Assembly: GCA_947624785.1 (NCBI GenBank)
Contig: CANQLV010000009.1
Span: forward strand, 62,001 to 126,000
DNA from: Akkermansia muciniphila
GTDB taxonomy: Bacteria > Verrucomicrobiota > Verrucomicrobiia > Verrucomicrobiales > Akkermansiaceae
Direction of reading: 5' to 3'
DNA length: 64,000 nt
Shown here: positions 17,149 through 24,402 of the stretch, in pieces
How the letters are laid out: each line of letters begins with the position of its first letter
How positions within the stretch are numbered: the stretch's first letter is position 1
Translations under genes and position numbers: made by a program
The notes under the pieces: model-generated
Told to the model about the DNA's origin: nothing
Seen by the model: the letters and a program-made list of their open reading frames with translations, nothing else
Databases searched by the model: none

Positions 17149-17176
17149 CCGGAAAGATCAGGATTTCAGAGAATCC

Positions 17177-19519
17177 TTATTTGGCAGGCTTGAACGGCTT
17201 GGGCGAGGCATAGACTTCATAGTCCTTGATGCGGCCGTTTTCCCGGTTCTGGCGCGGCAGGTAGCGGAAGCCGGAGAGCTTCTGCACCTTGCCCAGGTCC
17301 AGCACGATCATGTGCGGGTGCTTGGGATTGTCTCCCTGCCACTTGGTGTGCCAGTAGGTGGTGGGCTGGTTGTCCATCACCAGGCCCGCCTGGGCGGCTT
17401 CCCCCGCCGTTTCATGGGAGTCCGCATAAACCACGGACCACTGTTCGCGGGGAAGCAGGTTGCCGGAGGCATCCAGGAAGTTCAGTTCCGCAATGGCGGC
17501 ATGGGGGCCGTTGTCATGGGCGTTTTTGCTGACGAGGGCGATGTAGCGCGCCTGGATGGGAGCGCGGAATTTGATTTCCTGCTGGTCCGCCCCCTTGGCG
17601 AAGGTTCCCTTGTGCACCAGCTGGCTGGCGGCGGGAGTTACGGGCTTGCCCACGCGGAAGACGTCCGCCATGGCGGGGTCCCTGTTGACTTCGTAAATGG
17701 CTTCCTTCACGCCTTTCACCGTGCCGGAGCCGCCGTCCACGTCCAGCACCACGATTTCATTTTTCCCCGGTTTCAGGTATTCGCCGGGGCAGTAAAGCGC
17801 CTGCTGGGAGCCGATGAACCAGAAGCGGCCCAGATTGTGGCCGTTCACCCACACGACGCCCTTTTTCCAGCCGTCCCGCATGTCCAGGTAGGTATCCCTG
17901 GGGTTGGAGACGTTGAAATATCCACGGTGGAACACGGGTTGGTCGCCGCCCGGCTTCTTGCCGGAAAAGGACAGGAGCTCCACGCCCTTGCAAGGGAGGG
18001 TGTAGATGAGGAAGTTTTCCAGCTTTTTCCCGTCCAGCGTGATGGGGCCGCGGATGCCCTTGCGTTCGCCCTGGATTTGGCCGCCGAAGTTGATGCGGCC
18101 CATGTTTTCCACAAAGATGTCCACCGTGTGGAGGCCCGCGGGAATGACCACGTCACAGGCGTCCTGCTTGTAACGGCGGTCCGCCGCACCCTGCCTTTTG
18201 CCGTCCACGTAAACGATGGCGCGGTCCTGCATATTGTTCATTTTCAGCTCTCCCTTCACCGGGCCGTTCACCTTCGTCCGGTACAGGATGAAGCCCAGGC
18301 TCTGCCCCAGGGCTTCCATGTGCACGGGCTCCTTGCGGATGACAGGCTGCGGGAGCCGGTTGAACATGCCGGCTTTCTCCGTAAACGTGATGGGCGGCAG
18401 CTCCATCATTTCCGGCTGGGCGGGCGGTTCGGGGAGCTTGTACGTATCACCGTAATAGTCCTGAATGGTCTGGCGGAAGGTGCGGTAGCGGTCCGTCAGG
18501 GTTCCGTTTTCAGAGATGGGCGCGCCGTAGTCGTAATTGGTCACGTCCGGCGTGTAGGCCCCTTCCCAGTTCGCCCCGTTCATGAAGCCGAAGGAGGTGC
18601 CGCCGTGCGCCATGAAGAGGTTGGGGGAGACGTTGTTTTCCAGCATCCACTTCAAGTCGCGGTTGAAGCCTTCCGTACTGCCGCCGTTCTTGGGCTTGCC
18701 CCAGTGGTCAAACCAGCCCACCCAGAATTCGCCGTTGATGCGGGGCGTCTTGCCCTTGTGCTTTTCCAGGTTGGCAAAGGCGCCCTTGGCTCCGCCGCCG
18801 AAGTTCATGGCGGGGACGATGCCGGGGAGCGTGCCGTTGTTGATCATCCAGTCGTTCGGGCCGTCCGACGTGAAGGGCACCACGCCCGGAAGTTCCTTCC
18901 GGATGACTTCCAGGTGTTTTTTCACGTAGTCCTTGTCGGAGCCGTAGGAACCGTATTCGTTTTCCACCTGGGCCATGATGATGGGGCCGCCCTTGGTGAT
19001 CTGGAGCGGTTCCAGCATGGAGCAGACTTTCTTGAGATAAGCCATGGCCGGTTCCAGGAAGCGGGGGTCCTGGGAACGGACCTTCAGGTCTTCATCTTTC
19101 AGCAGCCAGCCGGGGAATCCGCCGAATTCCCATTCCGCGCACACGTAGGGCCCCGGACGCACGATGACCCACAGGCCGGCCTTCTGGGCCTCCTTGATGA
19201 ATTCCACAAAGTCCAGATTGCCGGAAAAGTCCCACTTGCCCGGTTCCGGTTCATGCACGTTCCAGAACAGATAAGTGCAGACGGTGTTCATGCCCATGGC
19301 CTTCATGCGCTGGAACCTGTCCTGCCAGTGCTCCCGGGGCACGCGCGGGTAATGCATTTCCCCGGAGATGATTTTGACGGGCTTTCCGTCCATCAGGAAG
19401 TTTTCCTGGCTGGTGGCAAAGACATGCTTGGCGCCGTCATTGGATTCCGGCAGGGGCATGGGAGCGGCTGCGCAAAGATGCCCCGCCAGAAGAAGAACGG
19501 AAAAAAGTGATAATTTCAT
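17177..19519 (-). CDS. Secreted GH35 beta-galactosidase with C-terminal F5/8-type domain
   Basis: This 780-residue exo-beta-galactosidase probably removes terminal galactose from mucin O-glycans. A signal peptide occupies residues 1-19. The GH35 barrel has the family block GMNTVCTYLFWNVHEPEPG, the acid/base Glu188 in QVENEYGSYG, and the nucleophile Glu264 in NGEFWVGWFDHWG. Beta-sandwich domains follow, and the last about 140 residues (TYWHTKWQGDN, LDLGKVQKLSGFRYLPRQ) are an F5/8-type carbohydrate-binding module that ends rather early. The gene appears monocistronic: a hairpin lies downstream, and the upstream neighbour ends about 100 bases away with its own terminator. From memory, A. muciniphila has GH35 enzymes active on mucin galactose; the exact linkage cannot be read from sequence. 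Confidence 0.94.
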   Translation of the reverse strand: MKLSLFSVLLLAGHLCAAAPMPLPESNDGAKHVFATSQENFLMDGKPVKIISGEMHYPRVPREHWQDRFQRMKAMGMNTVCTYLFWNVHEPEPGKWDFSGNLDFVEFIKEAQKAGLWVIVRPGPYVCAEWEFGGFPGWLLKDEDLKVRSQDPRFLEPAMAYLKKVCSMLEPLQITKGGPIIMAQVENEYGSYGSDKDYVKKHLEVIRKELPGVVPFTSDGPNDWMINNGTLPGIVPAMNFGGGAKGAFANLEKHKGKTPRINGEFWVGWFDHWGKPKNGGSTEGFNRDLKWMLENNVSPNLFMAHGGTSFGFMNGANWEGAYTPDVTNYDYGAPISENGTLTDRYRTFRQTIQDYYGDTYKLPEPPAQPEMMELPPITFTEKAGMFNRLPQPVIRKEPVHMEALGQSLGFILYRTKVNGPVKGELKMNNMQDRAIVYVDGKRQGAADRRYKQDACDVVIPAGLHTVDIFVENMGRINFGGQIQGERKGIRGPITLDGKKLENFLIYTLPCKGVELLSFSGKKPGGDQPVFHRGYFNVSNPRDTYLDMRDGWKKGVVWVNGHNLGRFWFIGSQQALYCPGEYLKPGKNEIVVLDVDGGSGTVKGVKEAIYEVNRDPAMADVFRVGKPVTPAASQLVHKGTFAKGADQQEIKFRAPIQARYIALVSKNAHDNGPHAAIAELNFLDASGNLLPREQWSVVYADSHETAGEAAQAGLVMDNQPTTYWHTKWQGDNPKHPHMIVLDLGKVQKLSGFRYLPRQNRENGRIKDYEVYASPKPFKPAK

Positions 19520-19567
19520 GGTTATGGAGTCAATAAACGGTTACAGAGAAGTAGGGGAATTATGCTG

Positions 19568-19598
19568 AAAAACCGCCTCCTTTCAATTTAAAAAGGAG
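19568..19598 (-). terminator. Terminator of the substrate-binding-protein gene
   Basis: On the minus strand CTCCTTT (complement of 19592-19598) pairs with AAAGGAG (complement of 19577-19583), followed a few bases later by GGTTTTT. Confidence 0.6.
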
Positions 19599-19615
19599 CC
19601 GGCGGGCTGGTCTTA

Positions 19616-21733
19616 TTACGGAGCGGCGTCATCCGGTCTTTCAAGACGTATCACCTGATGCCTTTCCTCAAACGGAACGCCCAGGCGCCGGGCCTCCTGC
19701 GTTTCCTTCTTCATTTTTTCATCCACCCAGTACAGGTGGGACTCCAGGGGATTGTAAATCCGGGGGGAACAGAACCGCGTGGGGGATTCCGGCCAGCGTA
19801 TCCAGCGCCAGCAGGCGACGTACGTATAGGGTTCCCGCCAGCCGGGAATCCAGACGCAGAGTTCATGAATGCGCTTCTGGGCGCGGTGAAGGGCTTTTTT
19901 CAGGGCGGCGCCATCCGGGGCATTCCGCTCCGCGTCCAGGGCGGCGTCCAGTTCCGCGTCCGCCACGGCAAAGATATTGTTCGTGTTGCCCACGGGGTTG
20001 CCGCGGGCATCGTACGCCAGCTCGGAAGCAAAGGTTTCATACAGCCGGGGGAAGGGCGTCTGGAGCGGCCACGCCCACAGGGCGGCCTGGTACCGTTTTT
20101 CAAATACTTTCCGGGAACAGACATTATAGGTCAGGGGATCCAGGCGCAGGTCCACACCGCATTTCAGGGCCTCCTGCCGGAGAATGGAACAAACGTTGGT
20201 CATCAGGGTGGAGGAGTCCGCGAAGGTCAGTTCCACCACCAGCCGTTCCCCCCGTTCATTCTTCAGCACGCCGTCATCCCCCATTTCCCGGTAGCCGGCG
20301 CGGGCAAAATATTCCATGGCTTTTTTCTTGCCGTATTCCGGCGCTTTCAGCGGAAGCGTCAGATCGCCGTACCCTTCCATGTAGGAGCCCAGCCTTCTCA
20401 TATTCCCGCGGAACAGGGTATCAATCACCATGCCCATGTTCACGGAATGCGCCAGCCCCCTGCGGACGCAGGGGGTTTTCAGAAGCTTGTCGGAACAATT
20501 CAGATACAGGCCGTACGGGGGGCAGGCATAACCGGCTTCCAGGCTGTACTTGTCTATGTAGCCCTGGTGCACTTCCGGCAGTTCCAGCCTGTTTTCCCAC
20601 ACTTCCGGCTTGCGGACGTTCATCATGTCCAGCTCCCCGCGGCGGAACATTTCAACCGCCTTGTTTTCCAGGTTTACAAATACATGCTCCACCTGGTCCG
20701 CATTGCAGGAATAGCGGTAGTATTTCCTGTCCTTCGCCCACCAGTCCTTCACGCGGGCCAGGGTAATGCGCTCGCCTATCCGGATTTTACCGGGAACCAC
20801 CACGTAGCCTCCCGTATTCGGGGGCGCCTTCCACTGGTAGCGTTCCAGAAACAGGGAGTTGAAATCATGGTAAAATCCGGGATGGGCAGGATGGAAATCC
20901 ACGCAGGCCATGTAAGGCAGCAGCGGCCCGGGGGACGGAAGCGTCAGGGCAATGACGGAATCCCCGTACACCGTAATCTGGTCGTAGGTGGAGCGGAACA
21001 GGGTGGTCCAGAAAGGGTCCCGGGCAAAGGCGGACGTGCGGAGGCAGATATTCAGCAGGAAATCCTGCGCCTTTACGGGGCGGCCGTCCGAGTACGCCGC
21101 TTCCGGGTCCAGATGGTAAAAAACGGTTTTTCCGTCCGCGGAGACGGCCCAGCGGTCCGCCAGCCCCGGAATGGGCCGGAAGGTTTCCGGATGCAGCCCC
21201 ACCAGGGGAAGCCACACGTTGTCAATGGCGGAGTAGTTGAAAAAGTTTTCGCTTCCCGGTCCGAACGCCCGCAGGGTTCCGGGAAACGGCGTATTGATCC
21301 ACAGCCGGACCTGTCCCCCTTTCACGGCGCGGGGATCCCCCACTTCCGGCTCATCCATGCCGGTCCGCCATTCCAATCCCGCAGGAACTTCCTCCAGGGG
21401 AAGCAGGCGGATATGGTCTTTCAGCTCCAGCCTTCTGCCGATGCGTTCCACGGAACGCTCCTGCTCGGCCAGACGCCGCCCATCCCCATCGCCACGGGAG
21501 ACGGACAGCAGGCTTTTCTTCCGCTCGCCGCCGGCCCGCTCCCGGAGCAGTTCCCGTTCCACGGACCTGTTCCACCGTTCCACGAAGCCGTCAAACACGG
21601 CAGGCATGCCCCTGCCGTCCGTCCGGCCGGAGGCCTCATGCCAAACTTCCGCCTCCCGCTGGGAGAAGTAAAAAACTCCCGCCAGAAAAACGGCTAGAAC
21701 CAACGCCCCCAGAATGTACAGCCAGCGAATCAC
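19616..21733 (-). CDS. Membrane-anchored family 5 (oligopeptide-type) substrate-binding protein
   Basis: The 705-residue protein starts with one uncleaved-looking membrane segment (about residues 4-24). A charged spacer of about 110 residues follows, then a family 5 extracellular solute-binding fold. Recognisable parts are the GGQVRLWINTPFPGTL entry strand, a GLADRWAVSADGKTVFYHL block (the usual 'LA.sWe.s.Dg.t..f.L' signature), and VKAQDFLLN. The family binds peptides, nickel or sugars for ABC importers. No permease or ATPase gene is adjacent, so it is an orphan here and may dock to a transporter encoded elsewhere. A lipobox Cys is not evident. It is bounded by terminator-like hairpins on both sides. 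Confidence 0.87.
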   Translation of the reverse strand: MIRWLYILGALVLAVFLAGVFYFSQREAEVWHEASGRTDGRGMPAVFDGFVERWNRSVERELLRERAGGERKKSLLSVSRGDGDGRRLAEQERSVERIGRRLELKDHIRLLPLEEVPAGLEWRTGMDEPEVGDPRAVKGGQVRLWINTPFPGTLRAFGPGSENFFNYSAIDNVWLPLVGLHPETFRPIPGLADRWAVSADGKTVFYHLDPEAAYSDGRPVKAQDFLLNICLRTSAFARDPFWTTLFRSTYDQITVYGDSVIALTLPSPGPLLPYMACVDFHPAHPGFYHDFNSLFLERYQWKAPPNTGGYVVVPGKIRIGERITLARVKDWWAKDRKYYRYSCNADQVEHVFVNLENKAVEMFRRGELDMMNVRKPEVWENRLELPEVHQGYIDKYSLEAGYACPPYGLYLNCSDKLLKTPCVRRGLAHSVNMGMVIDTLFRGNMRRLGSYMEGYGDLTLPLKAPEYGKKKAMEYFARAGYREMGDDGVLKNERGERLVVELTFADSSTLMTNVCSILRQEALKCGVDLRLDPLTYNVCSRKVFEKRYQAALWAWPLQTPFPRLYETFASELAYDARGNPVGNTNNIFAVADAELDAALDAERNAPDGAALKKALHRAQKRIHELCVWIPGWREPYTYVACWRWIRWPESPTRFCSPRIYNPLESHLYWVDEKMKKETQEARRLGVPFEERHQVIRLERPDDAAP

Positions 21734-21782
21734 AGCTCAGATTACCGCCGCATGTTAACCGATTCCGGAACCTCCGGAAAAC

Positions 21783-21848
21783 AAAAAGCCCATCTTCCGC
21801 CCGTGGCTGTTCCCTTCGCCTGGAACAGCCCGCAAGACGGAAGATGGG
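21783..21848 (-). terminator. Large two-part terminator hairpin after the TonB-dependent receptor gene
   Basis: On the minus strand CCCATCTTCCG pairs with CGGAAGATGGG (outer arms 21838-21848 and 21789-21799), and inside it GGCTGTTCC pairs with GGAACAGCC. It is followed by CTTTTTG. Confidence 0.88.
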
Positions 21849-21879
21849 GGTGCAATCAACAATTAGTCCTGAAAAGCAA

Positions 21880-23886
21880 TTAGAATTCGACCGTCACGCC
21901 GCCGAAGACTCCCAGCCCCCGGGCCTGGCGCGGTCCGAAGTTGTAGTCGTTCGTGATGATGAAATTCTGGTCAAACAGGTTTTCCACACGCACATGGAGA
22001 GCCACATTGTCCGTCACCTGGTACCTGGCGAACAAACGCGCCGTGAAGAAGTTGTCCAGCCGGGCATAGTTGTAGTCCGTACGCCCCATGGCGGACGTTA
22101 CGCCGAAACCGACCGTCAGTTTTTCAACCGGAGAGGTATAAACCTCCGCGTTGATGGTGTGGCGGGCGGTATTGGCCATCTGGACGGTTTCATATTTGCC
22201 GATGGAATCGCGCTTGGGCATCGTGAAGGTGTAGTTGGCATAATAGCCGCTGTTCCACGCATCCTTGAACTGACCCTTGAACGCTACTTCCACGCCGTAG
22301 GAAGTGGCGTGGGAGAAGTTGTCATAAGTCGTGTAGGAGTTGGGCCACGTGCCTACGCTCTTGGTTCCGATTTCATCGTTGATGCGGGTCCAGAACCCCG
22401 TCACGGAAGCGTAATGGTTGTCCGCCAGGCGCTGTTCCACGCCCAGGTCTCCGCCCAGGGATTTGGATACGTCCAGGTCCGAATTGCCCACGTAGCCGTA
22501 ATTGGCGGCGTACTGTTCAAAGTAGGTGGGAGCGCGGAAGCCGGAACCCACGGAACCGAAAATACGGGTGGGGGAATCCTTGCCCGTCACCTTCCAGGAA
22601 TTGGAATAACGCCACGTGAAATGGTTGTTCCAGACGGAGTCATGTTCCAGGCGCAGGGCCACGCTGGCGTCAAAGTTGTCCGTGGGCGCCCACATCTGTT
22701 CCGCAAAGAAGGCAAGCGTGCTCTGCCATTCATCCTTGGCAACGTAATTGTTTTCGCTCATGTAGTCGGAGCGGTCCCAGGCCATGCCGGCGACTGTCTG
22801 CCACTTCTTGTTCCATGTCAGGGCATTGCGCCATTCCGTCTGGAAGCGGCGGTTGCGCATCACGTTGGGTTGGAAATCAAAGCCCGGCGTGTGCGTGGAA
22901 TAGTCCATGTTGTAATGCCCTACCATGAAGCTGGTGGACCACAACTTGGTGATTTCCGCATCCACGCGCCCCGTTACCAGGTTGCTGCGGTTCTTGTCTT
23001 CCGTGTTGTACAGGTGGGGATCCGTCACGGCGGGCCACTGGTCGTAGTCCACATAGGGCGTGGGGTATTCAAAGTAGGAATCCAGGCGGCGGTAGGTAAA
23101 GCCCACCTTCACCTTGTCGTTGACGTCATAACCCAGGCGCACGGCTTCCTGCCACTGGCGGAAGTCGTTCATGCCTTTCCGGTTGTCATAAATGGCCGGA
23201 TAAATGGTGGGATCGTTTTCCGTGGATTCAAACCCCACGCCCACAAAGTAGGAAAGCTTCCTGACCTTGCCGGAGGAAGTCACATGGCTGTTGAAGGAAT
23301 GGAAAGAACCGGCTTCCGCAAAAATCCTGGTCACGGGATCGCCTTCCCCTTCCGGAGTATCCATGGCAACAACGCCGCCAATGGCGCCGGAACCGAAGAC
23401 GGCGCCCTGCGCTCCCTTCACCACTTCCACATTGCCCACGGTAAAGAGGTTGGTGATGCCCAGCAGCTTGTTGCCGGACATGTTGACATCACTGATGCGC
23501 ATGCCGTCAACCATGGTTAGGGTGTAGGTTTCCTTGTTCATCCCGCGGATGACGGTGTTGCTCACGGAACCGCGCTGCCAGGTGCCGCCGCCGTCCAGCG
23601 TGAAGACGCCGGGCGTCTGGGATAGGGCTCCTGTCAGGGTTTCAATGCCCGCCTTCTGGAATTCTTCCGGATTGATGATGGAAACAGATACCCCGGACCG
23701 GTTGTACGGCACGCCCACAAAGTGGGACGCCATGGTCAATTCCGGCATGACCTGCATGGTTTCCGTCCTGGCGGAGGGCTTGGAGTCTTCTTTTTTAGCG
23801 GACTCGGCAAGAGAGGACTGGCCTGCGAATGCGGCAAGGCCAACGGCAATAGCGCCCATCTGAAGGGCTTTCTTCGTATAAAGCAT
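21880..23886 (-). CDS. TonB-dependent outer-membrane receptor, probable cobamide transporter (BtuB-like)
   Basis: The 668-residue receptor has a signal peptide ending near residue 27 (GQSSLAESA). The plug domain includes GIETLTGALSQTPGVFTLDGG, VIRGMNKETYTLTMVDGMR and VEVVKGAQGAVFGSGAIGGVV. A 22-strand-type barrel follows and ends in GVTVEF with the terminal Phe. Plug and barrel alone do not give the ligand. The cobalamin riboswitch in its 5' leader (23905-24075) and the cobamide operon starting 516 bases away on the other strand strongly suggest B12-type cofactors. The size is close to E. coli BtuB (about 614). A large terminator closes the transcript. Iron or sugar uptake would be the alternative if the riboswitch were ignored. 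Confidence 0.92.
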   Translation of the reverse strand: MLYTKKALQMGAIAVGLAAFAGQSSLAESAKKEDSKPSARTETMQVMPELTMASHFVGVPYNRSGVSVSIINPEEFQKAGIETLTGALSQTPGVFTLDGGGTWQRGSVSNTVIRGMNKETYTLTMVDGMRISDVNMSGNKLLGITNLFTVGNVEVVKGAQGAVFGSGAIGGVVAMDTPEGEGDPVTRIFAEAGSFHSFNSHVTSSGKVRKLSYFVGVGFESTENDPTIYPAIYDNRKGMNDFRQWQEAVRLGYDVNDKVKVGFTYRRLDSYFEYPTPYVDYDQWPAVTDPHLYNTEDKNRSNLVTGRVDAEITKLWSTSFMVGHYNMDYSTHTPGFDFQPNVMRNRRFQTEWRNALTWNKKWQTVAGMAWDRSDYMSENNYVAKDEWQSTLAFFAEQMWAPTDNFDASVALRLEHDSVWNNHFTWRYSNSWKVTGKDSPTRIFGSVGSGFRAPTYFEQYAANYGYVGNSDLDVSKSLGGDLGVEQRLADNHYASVTGFWTRINDEIGTKSVGTWPNSYTTYDNFSHATSYGVEVAFKGQFKDAWNSGYYANYTFTMPKRDSIGKYETVQMANTARHTINAEVYTSPVEKLTVGFGVTSAMGRTDYNYARLDNFFTARLFARYQVTDNVALHVRVENLFDQNFIITNDYNFGPRQARGLGVFGGVTVEF

Positions 23887-23904
23887 GGTTGTGGTGCCTT
23901 ACGT

Positions 23905-24075
23905 TCGGTAACTCGCCGAACAGTTGGACAACCCCACAGGCTGGTCTTCTGGCTTGCGAGACAGGCTCGCTTACAGTGGCGGTACCGCTCCGGATTCTCA
24001 CCGGTATTCCCCATCTATTTCCTGCCCGGCTACGGGCGTCCCTGAGGTCTGTAACCCTTCCCATAAGGGTTCATG
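23905..24075 (-). promoter_or_regulatory. Cobalamin (AdoCbl-type) riboswitch upstream of the TonB receptor
   Basis: The minus strand shows the core of this RNA class in order: GGCAGGAAATAGATGGGGAA, ACCGGTGAGAATCCGG, the B12 box region GCGGTACCGCCACTGTA, and AAGCCAGAAGACC. A final hairpin GTTCGG-CGAGTTA-CCGAAC (about 23906-23924) lies just before AAGG and the receptor ATG at 23886. That placement suggests control of translation initiation, with the hairpin loop forming the kissing interaction. Binding of cobamide is expected to lower receptor synthesis. Confidence 0.93.
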
Positions 24076-24081
24076 AGACGG

Positions 24082-24110
24082 ATGAAATACCAAAGAGACC
24101 GGTATGACAA
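24082..24110 (-). promoter_or_regulatory. Possible promoter of the receptor/riboswitch transcript
   Basis: Minus strand TTGTCA (24110-24105) and TTTCAT (24087-24082) are spaced by 17 bases and would start the RNA just before the riboswitch. The -10 match is weak. Confidence 0.35.
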
Positions 24111-24402
24111 GCCAAAAAATTTTTCTTTGAACATTCCGCCGCCTTGCGGACGCTTCTTCTTTTCAGCCGCCGCGCACTATCCCGTTTTTCCAAACGGAGT
24201 CCTCCATTTTTGTCTTGTCACCCCCGGCGCGTACAGGACATGATGCGCCCATGACGCGCCTTTCACCCTCCTTCCCGCAGCGGGGAAGGATTTCCGTTTT
24301 CAGCGGAGTTACCAACTCCCGGAAAAACCGTCCCTTCAAGGCGTTTCCTTCCTTTTCCCGGAACAGGCGCCATCCCGGAACGCCGGTCTCCATTACTACG
24401 GC
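24111..24402. other. Divergent intergenic region, leader of the cobamide operon
   Basis: On the plus strand a possible promoter TTGTCA (24215-24220) with CATGAT (24239-24244, spacing 18) precedes the operon. A hairpin CCTTCCC/GGGAAGG (24270-24276 and 24283-24289) lies in the putative leader. The cobalamin-riboswitch hallmarks (GCCACTG box, AAGCCAG) are absent on this strand, so the biosynthetic operon seems not to have its own switch. Confidence 0.4.

Noticed and set aside
17039..19510. Plus-strand open frame of about 820 codons
   Set aside because: It is antisense to GH35 and its translation is rich in His/Gly/Val without family motifs; the GH35 frame has signal peptide and catalytic residues.
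24111..24402. Third cobalamin riboswitch before the cob operon
   Set aside because: Neither the GCCACTG box nor AAGCCAG appears on the plus strand; only a small hairpin is seen.
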